Shown here: positions 9,549 through 17,496 of the stretch, piece after piece
Position numbering within the stretch: the first letter of the stretch is position 1
How the letters are laid out: each line of letters starts with the position of its first letter
Source: Neptunicella plasticusilytica
GTDB taxonomy: Bacteria; Pseudomonadota; Gammaproteobacteria; Enterobacterales; Alteromonadaceae
Length of the DNA stretch: 64,000 nt
Assembly (NCBI RefSeq): GCF_047922965.1
Contig: NZ_CP150481.1
Coordinates: 2,046,001-2,110,000 of the forward strand
Direction of reading: 5' to 3'
Notes under the pieces: generated by a model
What the model was told of the DNA's origin: nothing
Seen by the model: the letters and a program-made list of their open reading frames with translations, nothing else
Databases searched by the model: none
Program-made: the position numbers and the translations under genes

Positions 9549-9581
9549 CTTAATGTGTATAAACAGCAACTTAAACCTTAA
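9549..9581 (+). promoter_or_regulatory. CTTAA direct repeats upstream of the response regulator
   Basis: CTTAA occurs at 9549, 9570 and 9577, within 50 bases of the response-regulator start. OmpR-family regulators of the PmrA/QseB group are known to bind CTTAA-type direct repeats, so this is a candidate autoregulatory site. The 21- and 7-base spacings are not the canonical 11-base phasing. Confidence 0.4.
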
Positions 9582-9595
9582 CAAAAGATGTAGTG

Positions 9596-10255
9596 ATGCG
9601 CATTTTACTGGTAGAAGATGATCGTCAACTGGCTGAAGGACTCAAGCAGTCACTGAAAATGGAAGGCTTTGCCGTTGATCTGGTCGAGAATGGTAAAGAC
9701 GCGTTGCATGCTACCGTAGTGGCAGAATGTGACATGGTTATACTCGACCTCGGCTTGCCTGATATCGACGGCATTGACGTTTTAAAAACAATACGTAAAC
9801 AGAAGAAAACCATTCCGGTGCTGGTACTGACTGCCCGTGATTCGACTCAGGACAAGATATTGGGGCTGGATTATGGTGCAGATGACTATCTGGTTAAACC
9901 CTTTGAACCTTCAGAACTCTTTGCCCGTTTACGGGTGTTTGAACGGCGTTTGGGGACTGCAAGTTCGTCTTTAATTGAAATTGGTCAGGTTTGTCTGGAT
10001 ACCGCTAGCCATTCGGTTGTGCTGGACGGTGAGCAAGTTGATGCATCACGCCGTGAATATATGGTGCTAAAGGCTTTGATGGAAAATTCCGGCAGAATAC
10101 AGTCACGTGAGCAACTGGAGTCCAAGTTGTATGAGTGGGGAGAAGAGATCGCCAGCAACGTTATTGAGGTGCATATTCATAATCTGCGTAAAAAATTACC
10201 TCCCCAGTTTATTAAAACGATTCGCGGTGTTGGTTATTCTGTGAATAAAGCATGA
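9596..10255 (+). CDS. OmpR/PhoB-family response regulator (QseB/PmrA-like)
   Basis: 219 residues from ATG 9596 (a GTG one codon upstream is equally possible). The receiver domain has the acidic pair ED(D) at 7-9, phosphoacceptor Asp51 in ILDLGLPD, Thr in VLTARD and Lys in LVKPF. A C-terminal winged helix ends in VIEVHIHNLRKKLPPQFIKTIRGVGYSV. Together with the overlapping kinase it forms a QseBC/PmrAB-type two-component pair. The downstream genes encode a cupredoxin, an FTR1-like permease and a barrel, so it probably responds to a metal or envelope signal; that is inference. Confidence 0.92.
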   Translation: MRILLVEDDRQLAEGLKQSLKMEGFAVDLVENGKDALHATVVAECDMVILDLGLPDIDGIDVLKTIRKQKKTIPVLVLTARDSTQDKILGLDYGADDYLVKPFEPSELFARLRVFERRLGTASSSLIEIGQVCLDTASHSVVLDGEQVDASRREYMVLKALMENSGRIQSREQLESKLYEWGEEIASNVIEVHIHNLRKKLPPQFIKTIRGVGYSVNKA

Positions 10256-11583
10256 ACTCAATCCATCGTTACCTGGTACTTTTTTTACTCGCGTCTATTA
10301 CCTTGATTACCTTTGCTGCCGCGATCAAGGGTTACAATTCGAGTATGTCCAAAGCGACCACGTTATTTGATGCTGAACTGAAGTCGCTTGCCAAAACGTT
10401 AATATCGATAGACAGTCTGCTGCCAGTTGCCGAGCTTGATGATGAAGCGAATCTGGCGTTTCAGATTTGGCAAAATGATGCATTGATTATGCGCAGCAAG
10501 AATGCACCAGAGGACAGGTTAACTTTATTTGAGCGCGGTTTTCGGGAAGAAAACTTTTTGGGGCAACGATGGCGAACCTACGCTATCGAGCATCGCCCAA
10601 ACCAGCGATGGGTGCTGGTAGCACAACCTGTCAGCCACCGCTTTGAGCTGGCTGAAAATCTGGTTATTGCCGCAGTTACACCGCTCATATTCAGTATTCC
10701 GTTGCTGGCATTGGTTATTTCAATGGTGGTTAAACGTGGTTTAGGTTCACTATTAACGCTTTCCGGCGCGTTGCGAGATAAAAAAGCCAATGATCTTGCG
10801 CCCATTCATTTACCCAATACACCGGATGAATTAAAACCGGTGACGGAAACCATGAATAATCTGTTTGCCCGACTGGACGCCGCGTTTTCAAGAGAAAAAC
10901 GTTTTGCCTCAGACGCTGCCCATGAATTACGCACCCCTCTGAGCGTGTTAAAGATCAATACTCATAATCTGGTACTTGAGCTGAACAGCAAAGGTATTGA
11001 ACAAAGCAATCTGAGCTATCTGGAACAGGGCGTGGAAAGAATGAGCCATGTGGTTGATCAAATTTTACTGCTCAATCGCACCAGCCCGGATCAATTCAGC
11101 GCCAACTTTAGTTTGATTAATTTAAACAAACTGGCCCAGAAGATCATTTCCAGCCTGTATCCTGAAATCGCTGAACGACAACAAACTATCGAATTGGATG
11201 GCGACGCGGTTGTGGTTCAGGGTGAAGAGTTTGCACTAGGTATTTTGCTGCAGAACCTGATTAGTAATGCCAGTAAATATAGTCCCCGCCAGGGCCAAAT
11301 CAGGGTGTTAATTCAGCAAGTTGGCCAACAACCCTGCATCTGCATCGAAGATTCCGGGCCAGGGATTGCAGAAAACGAGTATCAGCGTGTGTTTGAGCGT
11401 TTTTATCGGGTAGGAGGCGATCGTCACGATTCTAAAATTGTCGGTTGTGGATTGGGTCTGGCTATTGTCCAGCATATTGCGCAATTGCATCATGCCACAT
11501 TACATTTAGGACGTTCCGCACTACTGGGAGGGCTGGAATTTAAAGTGTGTTTCCCCTCACTAAAGGTTGATAAAAATGATTAG
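10252..11583 (+). CDS. Two-component sensor histidine kinase (QseC/PmrB-like)
   Basis: 443 residues. Two transmembrane helices (about 8-24 and 136-160) flank a periplasmic sensor of about 110 residues. The HAMP-like linker is followed by the DHp helix with phosphoacceptor His224 in DAAHELRTPL, then the ATP-binding domain with N-box LLQNLISNASKYS, G1 EDSGPGI, the F box and G2 GCGLGLAI. Its start overlaps the regulator stop (ATGA), indicating translational coupling. The sensor segment has no clustered His, Cys or Glu/Asp metal motif that I can see, so its ligand is unknown. Confidence 0.92.
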   Translation: MNSIHRYLVLFLLASITLITFAAAIKGYNSSMSKATTLFDAELKSLAKTLISIDSLLPVAELDDEANLAFQIWQNDALIMRSKNAPEDRLTLFERGFREENFLGQRWRTYAIEHRPNQRWVLVAQPVSHRFELAENLVIAAVTPLIFSIPLLALVISMVVKRGLGSLLTLSGALRDKKANDLAPIHLPNTPDELKPVTETMNNLFARLDAAFSREKRFASDAAHELRTPLSVLKINTHNLVLELNSKGIEQSNLSYLEQGVERMSHVVDQILLLNRTSPDQFSANFSLINLNKLAQKIISSLYPEIAERQQTIELDGDAVVVQGEEFALGILLQNLISNASKYSPRQGQIRVLIQQVGQQPCICIEDSGPGIAENEYQRVFERFYRVGGDRHDSKIVGCGLGLAIVQHIAQLHHATLHLGRSALLGGLEFKVCFPSLKVDKND

Positions 11584-11938
11584 GGCGGCGTTAGTCTATT
11601 CAGCGCTTGGGTTATTGATATTAATGTCAGCTCCCAGCCACGCTGCGATACAGGCGTTTGAGCTACATATCCGTGATCATTTGTTTTATCCGGCCAGCAT
11701 CAGGGTGCCGGCCAACCAGAAAGTAAAATTGATTATTCACAACCATGACGATACCCCGGAGGAATTCGACAGTTTCTCGTTGAACCGCGAAAAAGTCATT
11801 TTTGCCGGACGTAAAGTGACGATTTACATTGGTCCGTTAAAGGCGGGCGAATATCCGTTTATGGGGGAATTTAATCCCAATACGGCGCAAGGGGTTGTCA
11901 TTGCAACCCGGCAGCAGGAGAACGGTAATGTTAATTAA
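11576..11938 (+). CDS. Periplasmic cupredoxin-fold protein
   Basis: About 120 residues. A signal peptide ends at SHA, and a single cupredoxin_1-type domain follows (FELHIRDHLFYPASIRVPAN, TPEEFDSFSLNREKVI, then GEYPFMGEFNPNTAQGVV). This layout resembles the cupredoxins paired with FTR1 permeases (FtrB, or the EfeO N-terminus). The Cys and C-terminal His expected of blue-copper sites are absent; only Glu, Met and Asn side chains are available, so metal binding is uncertain. ATG 11576 is chosen for its AAAGG nine bases upstream. It overlaps the kinase stop by eight bases. Confidence 0.8.
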   Translation: MIRAALVYSALGLLILMSAPSHAAIQAFELHIRDHLFYPASIRVPANQKVKLIIHNHDDTPEEFDSFSLNREKVIFAGRKVTIYIGPLKAGEYPFMGEFNPNTAQGVVIATRQQENGNVN

Positions 11939-12722
11939 TACTGTTGTACTGTTTTTGCGTGACGTGTTGCCAGTGTTTATTTTGATGAGTCTGTTGCTTG
12001 CTGCCAGTGAATACCTGCAAGTCAGGCTAAGATGGTTGTTTTTCTGTTTGCCGTTTGGATTATTAGGGGCGGTTGTATTGATCAACCAGATAGGCTTAAT
12101 CAGCGAATGGTTTGACGGAGCAGGCATGGAAGTGATGTTATTTAGCCTGCATTTTTGTATTTATTTACTTTCTGTCGGATACGCTTTTTTACAGCAGGCA
12201 GGAGCACGTTACACAGCTAAATTAGCGCTGTGCTCTGCAGTAATGATGACGTTGGTATTTTGGGTTTGTGGCGCCAATTTTTTGGTGTTTTTTATGGGCT
12301 ACTGGTCTCAAACCAATGCGGCTCAAGCTTTGGTGTTAGGCGGTGTTTTGGGGTTGGGAATTAATCTGAGTGTCGCGACACTACTGTTTTTCGCTGCAAT
12401 CTGGATGATGAACCGGTTCGGTGTGTTTGTGCAACTTCTGATGTTACTGGTGTTTTCCGCTGGTCAAGCGGCCCAGGCGACACATTTACTGGTCCAAATC
12501 GACTGGTTGTCGCAAACAGCCCCATTGTGGGATAGCAGCGACGGGATCGCAGACAACTCGGTGATAGGCCATTTTCTCAGATCGTTAATTGGTTATGAAG
12601 CGGCGCCCAATCTCTATCAGGTAATTTTTTATGCTGGCGGCCTGTTGTTTCCGGTTACGGGCCTTTATCTGTTCAATAGATATCAACATCGAACCACTTT
12701 AGTAATGGAGGTTAGACAGTGA
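11928..12722 (+). CDS. FTR1-family-like membrane permease with degenerate REXXE motifs
   Basis: 264 residues, seven predicted transmembrane helices. The overall pattern fits FTR1/EfeU iron permeases, including a late block LWDSSDGIADNSVIGHFLRSLIGYEAAPN and helix pattern LVFSAGQAAQATHLL. In FTR1 proteins helices 1 and 4 carry REGLE-type Fe-binding motifs. Here the matching positions read RDVLP (residues 11-15) and CGANF (about residue 110), so both motifs are lost. Start ATG 11928 has AGGAG seven bases upstream and overlaps the cupredoxin stop. It may move another substrate, use other ligands, or act as a sensor; the function is open. Confidence 0.75.
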   Translation: MLINTVVLFLRDVLPVFILMSLLLAASEYLQVRLRWLFFCLPFGLLGAVVLINQIGLISEWFDGAGMEVMLFSLHFCIYLLSVGYAFLQQAGARYTAKLALCSAVMMTLVFWVCGANFLVFFMGYWSQTNAAQALVLGGVLGLGINLSVATLLFFAAIWMMNRFGVFVQLLMLLVFSAGQAAQATHLLVQIDWLSQTAPLWDSSDGIADNSVIGHFLRSLIGYEAAPNLYQVIFYAGGLLFPVTGLYLFNRYQHRTTLVMEVRQ

Positions 12723-13432
12723 AGTTAAGGTTAAAGACAGTTTATCCGCTCGGGTTGTTGGTATCTCTGATATCAGCGCAGCCCGCCCTTGCTGACGGCG
12801 CGGTAGTGGATAAAGTCTACCATCCCTATGTGCTAGCAAACGAACGGGAACTCGAATGGCGTTTTACCTCAAGACAAAATGATAATGGCAATGTGCTGTC
12901 CCAGCGTCTGGCTTACGGATATGCGCTATCTGACGTGGTGAGTGTGGAAGGATATCTGGTCTTTGAGCGCGACCAGTCCGATGATTTCGGTTTGCAAGGT
13001 TACGAAATTGAAACTCGCTGGATGCTGACCGAACAAGGGCAGTACTGGGCAGACTGGGGGGTGCTATTTGAAGTGGAAAAAGAGCATCAACGGGATAATT
13101 GGGAAGCGTCGGCAGGTTTGCTGGTTGAAAAAGAGTTCACTCATACCAGCCTGACGCTGAATATGCTAATGATCTATGAATGGGGTAACGATATTGCTAA
13201 CGAAATGGAATCCGAATTCAGATTAAAATATCGCTATCGCTGGATCCCTGAACTACAGCCAGCCATTGAGCTGTATACAGGCGAAGATTTTGTCGGATTA
13301 GGCCCTGCTTTTATGGGGGTACACCGTTATGAAGGCAGTAAACAGCTGAAATGGGAATTGGGGTTTATTGCCGGACTGAACGGCGATAGCAAAGATCATA
13401 CTTTACGTTTTTCGCTGGAATGGGAGTTTTAG
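12719..13432 (+). CDS. Probable outer-membrane beta-barrel protein
   Basis: 237 residues. A signal peptide (cleavage near QPALA/DG, residue 25) leads into alternating beta-strand sequence rich in Trp, Tyr and Glu, and the protein ends in FSLEWEF with the terminal Phe typical of outer-membrane barrels. The GTG start overlaps the permease stop (GTGA) with GGAGG upstream, so it is the last gene of the coupled regulator-kinase-cupredoxin-permease set. I do not recognise the family; a small porin or receptor for the same substrate is an inference from context. Confidence 0.75.
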   Translation: MKLRLKTVYPLGLLVSLISAQPALADGAVVDKVYHPYVLANERELEWRFTSRQNDNGNVLSQRLAYGYALSDVVSVEGYLVFERDQSDDFGLQGYEIETRWMLTEQGQYWADWGVLFEVEKEHQRDNWEASAGLLVEKEFTHTSLTLNMLMIYEWGNDIANEMESEFRLKYRYRWIPELQPAIELYTGEDFVGLGPAFMGVHRYEGSKQLKWELGFIAGLNGDSKDHTLRFSLEWEF

Positions 13433-13437
13433 CTTTT

Positions 13438-13474
13438 ATAGGTAATACCTATCAATTTTATAAAATAATACGAT
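13438..13474 (+). promoter_or_regulatory. OxyR-type operator upstream of catalase
   Basis: ATAGGTAATACCTAT (13438-13452) matches the OxyR half-site pattern ATAG-N7-CTAT exactly, including the inner T and A. After exactly seven bases a weaker second copy, ATAAAATAATACGAT, follows (13460-13474). It ends 14 bases before a TATAAT (13488-13493) and so overlaps the -35 region, as expected for OxyR activation. Confidence 0.75.
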
Positions 13475-13487
13475 TTTAACAATCCAA

Positions 13488-13493
13488 TATAAT
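13488..13493 (+). promoter_or_regulatory. Probable -10 element of the catalase promoter
   Basis: A TATAAT about 65 bases before the catalase ATG, with the OxyR-type operator covering its -35 position. Confidence 0.6.
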
Positions 13494-13558
13494 CCACTAC
13501 CTTTGTTGCAGATTATTTTCGCCATTCAGAATCGCAGTCAACTAAAGGTAGAAAGGTT

Positions 13559-15013
13559 ATGACAAAAACAACTCTGACAACATCTTCCGGCGCACCAGTT
13601 GCCGATGACAACAACAGTATTAGTGCAGGTTCCAGAGGCCCGCTGACGTTTGATAATCATTATATGTTCGAAAAGCTTGCCCACTTTAATCGAGAACGCA
13701 TTCCCGAGCGGGTAGTGCACGCAAGGGGGACTGGTGCTTATGGCACTTTTACCTTAAACAAGAGTTTACAAGATTACACCATTGCCTCATTTTTACAGAA
13801 AGTAGGCGATAAAACGGATGTATTTGTGCGCTTTTCAACTGTGGGTGGTGGCCAGGACTCCAGTGATTATGCCCGCGATCCACGAGGCTTTGCGGTAAAG
13901 TTCTATACAGACAAAGGTAATTTTGATCTGGTGGGAAACAATACGCCGGTGTTTTTTCTCAACGACCCGATAAAATTTCCCGATTTTATTCATTCGCAGA
14001 AAAAGGATCCAAGAACCAATACGCCCAACCCTGCCAGAATGTTTGAATTTTGGGCTAATCATCCACAATCTTTACATCAAATGACGATCTTGATGTCTGA
14101 CCGCGGTATACCGGCATCCTACCGCCATATGCACGGTTTTGGCTCACATACGTTGAGTTTGTGGAACCGCAATGGCGAACGTTTCTGGGTAAAATGGCAC
14201 TTGAAATCTGACCAGGGCATCAAAACTTTTACCAACCAAGAAGCGGCCGGCAAGTGTCCGTTCGGTGCACAGCAGGATTTGGTCGAGGCGATTGACAACA
14301 AGCAATTTCCCAGCTGGACGGTTAAATTGCAGATTATGCCTGAAGCTGAGGCACAGGATTACAAGGTCAATCCTTTTGATTTAACCAAAATATGGTCACA
14401 CAAGGATTATCCGTTAATTGAAATTGGCAAGTTGGAGCTTAACCGTAATGTGAATAACTATTTTGCGGAAACCGAGCAGGCAGCTTTTGCCCCCAGTAAT
14501 CTGGTGCCGGGCATTGGCGCTTCGCCAGACAAAATGTTGCAGGCACGCTTGCTCGCCTATCAGGACGCGCATCGCTACAGAGTTGGCGGCAATGTTAACC
14601 AAATTCCGGTAAATGCACCTCGTTGTCCGGTTAATCATTATCAGCGAGATGGCGCATTTGCAGGAATGTGCCCGGCATTTGGCAATGAAAATAACCAGCA
14701 TGATAAAGTCAATTTTTACCCTAATGATCAGCAAGAGCAGGGCGCACCTGTTGCGGATAGGCAGGTAGCTGCTCCACCTATGCCTGGGCTGGAAAATGCC
14801 TGGATCGGCTATCACGATCAGTCACAAGAGGATTATTATACTCAGGCAGGAGACTTGTTCAGATTGATGAGTCAGGATCAGAAGCAGCAATTAGTCAGTA
14901 ATATTGTTGAAGGTCTGTCGATGGCAACCGATACGGTTAAAAGTCGTATGATTGTCCAATTTAGCAAAGCAGATAAAGAGTACGGTAGTATGATTCAATC
15001 TGCTCTGGCCTAA
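13559..15013 (+). CDS. Monofunctional haem catalase (small-subunit, clade 3 type)
   Basis: 484 residues that decompose hydrogen peroxide to water and oxygen. The distal His54 lies in RIPERVVHARGTGAYGTF, the distal Asn in the GNNTPVFFLNDPIKFPDF block, and the proximal haem Tyr in RLLAYQDAHRYRVG. In the last motif Leu replaces the usual Phe. No signal peptide is visible, so it is cytoplasmic. The length fits NADPH-binding small-subunit catalases (KatA/KatB of Pseudomonas and Vibrio). It stands alone, with an OxyR-type operator upstream and a hairpin terminator downstream. Confidence 0.95.
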   Translation: MTKTTLTTSSGAPVADDNNSISAGSRGPLTFDNHYMFEKLAHFNRERIPERVVHARGTGAYGTFTLNKSLQDYTIASFLQKVGDKTDVFVRFSTVGGGQDSSDYARDPRGFAVKFYTDKGNFDLVGNNTPVFFLNDPIKFPDFIHSQKKDPRTNTPNPARMFEFWANHPQSLHQMTILMSDRGIPASYRHMHGFGSHTLSLWNRNGERFWVKWHLKSDQGIKTFTNQEAAGKCPFGAQQDLVEAIDNKQFPSWTVKLQIMPEAEAQDYKVNPFDLTKIWSHKDYPLIEIGKLELNRNVNNYFAETEQAAFAPSNLVPGIGASPDKMLQARLLAYQDAHRYRVGGNVNQIPVNAPRCPVNHYQRDGAFAGMCPAFGNENNQHDKVNFYPNDQQEQGAPVADRQVAAPPMPGLENAWIGYHDQSQEDYYTQAGDLFRLMSQDQKQQLVSNIVEGLSMATDTVKSRMIVQFSKADKEYGSMIQSALA

Positions 15014-15047
15014 ATATTGGTCAGATAAGCTTCCGTCGTAATGGTAA

Positions 15048-15074
15048 AACTCGGGCCTGGTGCCCGAGTTTTTT
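15048..15074 (+). terminator. Rho-independent terminator of the catalase gene
   Basis: AACTCGGGC and GCCCGAGTT pair around a 5-base loop and are followed by TTTT. Confidence 0.88.
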
Positions 15075-15227
15075 GTTCGTTTCTGTCTAATACCAATCCG
15101 TATAATGGTTTGTCTGACCCTTATTATTGATAAAAACAATCAACACGATGTGTACAAACAATTATCCTTAAAGCTAAATAAGAACTATTATCAATTATAG
15201 CAAGTTAGCCATTATGGATACCGAATT

Positions 15228-15451
15228 ATGATTAAATCACTGACCTTTACCCTTATGCATTTCACTATTGCTTTTACAGTGGCCTACCTGTTGACTGGTG
15301 ACTGGGCAGTTGGCGGGCTTATCGCATTAGTTGAGCCCTGGTGAATAGTGTCGGATATTATTTCCATGAAAAGATCTGGTTGCGCTTTGAGCATTCCCGG
15401 CAACTCAATGGCCCGAATCCGATTTCACTAAGGTGTCCTTTACACCAATAA
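15228..15451 (+). pseudogene. DUF2061-type small membrane protein, frameshifted
   Basis: From ATG 15228 the frame reads MIKSLTFTLMHFTIAFTV... to LVEPW and stops at 15342-15344. The next frame continues from 15341 as VNSVGYYFHEKIWLRFEH... to a stop at 15449-15451. Joined, the two halves form the family pattern ...LIALVEPLVNSVGYYFHE.... Restoring one C in the CCC run before TGG (GAG CCC CTG GTG AAT) repairs the frame, so this is either a one-base deletion or an assembly error. The repaired protein would be about 74 residues. Confidence 0.75.
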
Positions 15452-15473
15452 AAATGCCGCTCAAGTGAGCGGC
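15447..15473 (-). terminator. Terminator of fabA
   Basis: GCCGCTC and GAGCGGC pair around AAGT. Read on the minus strand the hairpin is followed by ATTTTTATT, and it lies 30 bases after the fabA stop. Confidence 0.75.
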
Positions 15474-15502
15474 GCGATTGAATGATAAAACTCGGTGAGT
15501 GA

Positions 15503-16021
15503 TTAAAAGCTGCTGGTATCCTGAAATAACCCCACTTTAAGATCGTTGGCCTGGTAGATAACGCGGCCATCGACCGCGACTGTTCCGTCACCCAGGCCCA
15601 TAAACAACTTGCGCTTAATTACCCGCTTCATATCAATTTTGTAAGTCACTTTTTTGGCTGTAGGCAATATCTGGCCAGTAAATTTCACTTCACCAACACC
15701 TAAGGCTCGCCCTTTGCCGGGGCCCTCGCACCAGCCCAGAAAGAATCCGACCAGTTGCCACATGGCATCAAGACCGAGGCAGCCTGGCATCACCGGATCG
15801 CCAGGGAAATGGCAATCAAAAAACCATAGGTCCGGGTTAATATCCAGTTCAGCGAGAATATATCCTTTGCCATGTAAACCGCCTGTCTCACTGATCTCGA
15901 CGATACGATCCATCATGAGCATATTAGGGGCGGGCAGCTGACTGTTGCCGGGGCCAAATAATTCTCCTTGGCTACAACGTAAAAGGTCTTCCTTGCTAAA
16001 ACTGTTTTGCTTTAATGTCAT
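15503..16021 (-). CDS. fabA: 3-hydroxydecanoyl-[ACP] dehydratase/isomerase FabA
   Basis: 172 residues from ATG 16021, the same length as E. coli FabA; a GTG four codons upstream is the alternative. The hot-dog fold enzyme dehydrates 3-hydroxydecanoyl-ACP and isomerises the product to cis-3-decenoyl-ACP, the branch point of unsaturated fatty acid synthesis. The catalytic His71 lies in FFDCHFPGDPVMPG and Asp85 in CLGLDAMWQL. It is monocistronic, with a FabR-like palindrome 36 bases upstream of the start and a terminator downstream. Confidence 0.96.
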   Translation of the reverse strand: MTLKQNSFSKEDLLRCSQGELFGPGNSQLPAPNMLMMDRIVEISETGGLHGKGYILAELDINPDLWFFDCHFPGDPVMPGCLGLDAMWQLVGFFLGWCEGPGKGRALGVGEVKFTGQILPTAKKVTYKIDMKRVIKRKLFMGLGDGTVAVDGRVIYQANDLKVGLFQDTSSF

Positions 16022-16056
16022 AAATAACTTCACCAGAAAATTTGAACCGGTAATTT

Positions 16057-16074
16057 AGCGAACACTTGTACGCT
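16057..16074 (-). promoter_or_regulatory. FabR-like operator upstream of fabA
   Basis: In the fabA direction the 18-mer AGCGTACAAGTGTTCGCT is a near-perfect palindrome with one mismatch between arms. It agrees with the FabR operator I recall for E. coli fabA/fabB (AGCGTACA-NN-TGTTCGCT). It is 36-53 bases before the ATG, inside the expected promoter or leader. Confidence 0.7.
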
Positions 16075-16182
16075 AAACAACTCTGAACAGTGATTAATTT
16101 TAAATATTTTGAACATTGTTGAGCAAAAGTTATGATGCAAGATAATTATTACAGATTATTTTCACGGTGGGAGGAAGAACCG

Positions 16183-16428
16183 GTGAAAAAATTGAATGCG
16201 AATGCCGAAAAGCAACGCAGATATAGAGACAGACAAAAGCTTAAAGGTAAAAAAGAATTACGCGGCTACGTGACACCTGAAGCGCAACAGTGTTATCAGG
16301 ATCTGGCGGATAAATCAGGTTGGACCGACAGTGAACTGCTATCCAACGCGTTACGCATAACTTATGCAGCTTACAAATGCGGACAGATAAAGCTGTTAAA
16401 TGAGTGGCTCAAAGATCATGGTCGCTAA
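16183..16428 (+). CDS. Small basic protein, possible ribbon-helix-helix-like DNA-binding protein
   Basis: 81 residues from GTG 16183, chosen for the strong GGGAGG eight bases upstream; an ATG at 16132 would add 17 residues but has no good ribosome site. A basic N-terminus (NAEKQRRYRDRQKLKGKKEL) is followed by RGYVTPEAQQCYQDLADKSGWTDSELLSNALR. That resembles a short beta strand plus two helices as in ribbon-helix-helix proteins. No enzymatic motif is seen. It is divergent from fabA and shares its 160-base intergenic space, but the FabR-like site sits on the fabA side. Confidence 0.65.
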   Translation: MKKLNANAEKQRRYRDRQKLKGKKELRGYVTPEAQQCYQDLADKSGWTDSELLSNALRITYAAYKCGQIKLLNEWLKDHGR

Positions 16429-16525
16429 CGTAAATAGCAATGTGCAAGCATGTCTGTAATTGCGTTATATTTTGACCTTGAAATATACGGTCAGCAACGT
16501 TTAACTCTTGATGGAGAATAATAAT

Positions 16526-17491
16526 ATGGTCAGAACGCAGCTGATGGAAATCAATGGCCAAATCAGCCTGGGTGGGGAAGAGCTTATCGAAAAAGCCACT
16601 AGCCTGCCGGGTGCTAAAATCTGGATTGATGTGGAATTGACAGACAAGCAGGCAGTACAGCAGTTTTTAATCGAACAAGGCTGTCATCCTCTGGCTATCG
16701 CAGATGCATTACGAGATCGGCATCCCCCTAAAATTGAGTTGTTCGACTCACATATTTTTATTCTTTACCGTGGCGTACTGGCGATTGAAAATGATCTGGA
16801 TATCGAACATTTGCAGTTAGCTTTTTTTATTTCGGACAACAAGTTAATTACGGTACGTCATGGTCATTCAAAAGGTGTTGAAAAAGTATGGGCAATGGAT
16901 AATTCATTGCTGATAGATAGTCCCTTGCATGTAGCATTGAAGGTGATGCATACCTCTGCAGGAATCTACCTCGAACAAATTTTACAGTTTGAGAATAAGC
17001 TCAGTGATTTGGAAGATGCATTTTTACAGCGGGGTAATGATCAGATGATGGCTGAGCTGGTTTCCTATCGTTCCAGACTGGTTAAATTGCGCCGAATATT
17101 TAGTTATCACTGCGGGATCAGTGACAGCCTGCATACTGAACAGGGCGTGCGTAGCGCTTTGATTACCGAAGCACATATTCATGAAATTATTGATGTTAAA
17201 GATCGATTTGAGCGTCTGTACACCCTGGTACAAATGCATTATGAGCTGTGTGGCGATTTGCTGGACGGTTATTTATCTATCAGTTCTCACCAACTTAACG
17301 TGACGATGCGGGTGTTAACCGTGATTACCGCCATTTTTGTGCCGCTGAGCTTTTTGGCCGGACTATACGGAATGAACTTTGAGATGATGCCGGAACTTAA
17401 GTGGAAATACGGCTATTTTATTCTTCTGGGGGTGATGGCAGTGGTCGCCGTTGGGCTATTGTCATTTTTCAAACGTCGGCGCTGGATGTAA
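16526..17491 (+). CDS. CorA/ZntB-family divalent cation transporter
   Basis: 321 residues. A large cytoplasmic alpha/beta domain (about 1-250) is followed by two C-terminal transmembrane helices joined by the family signature GMNFEMMPEL (about residues 282-291), and it ends in a basic FKRRRWM tail. The E/D-rich loop after GMN differs from the classic MPEL in spacing but retains M-P-E-L. It transports Mg2+, Zn2+ or a similar cation; the ZntB versus CorA role cannot be separated here. ATG 16526 is chosen for GGAG nine bases upstream. The MscS-type gene follows five bases later. Confidence 0.88.
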   Translation: MVRTQLMEINGQISLGGEELIEKATSLPGAKIWIDVELTDKQAVQQFLIEQGCHPLAIADALRDRHPPKIELFDSHIFILYRGVLAIENDLDIEHLQLAFFISDNKLITVRHGHSKGVEKVWAMDNSLLIDSPLHVALKVMHTSAGIYLEQILQFENKLSDLEDAFLQRGNDQMMAELVSYRSRLVKLRRIFSYHCGISDSLHTEQGVRSALITEAHIHEIIDVKDRFERLYTLVQMHYELCGDLLDGYLSISSHQLNVTMRVLTVITAIFVPLSFLAGLYGMNFEMMPELKWKYGYFILLGVMAVVAVGLLSFFKRRRWM

Positions 17492-17496
17492 GTGGT

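Noticed and set aside
16132..16182. Upstream ATG for the small basic protein
   Set aside because: No ribosome site precedes it, whereas the GTG at 16183 has a strong GGGAGG at correct spacing.
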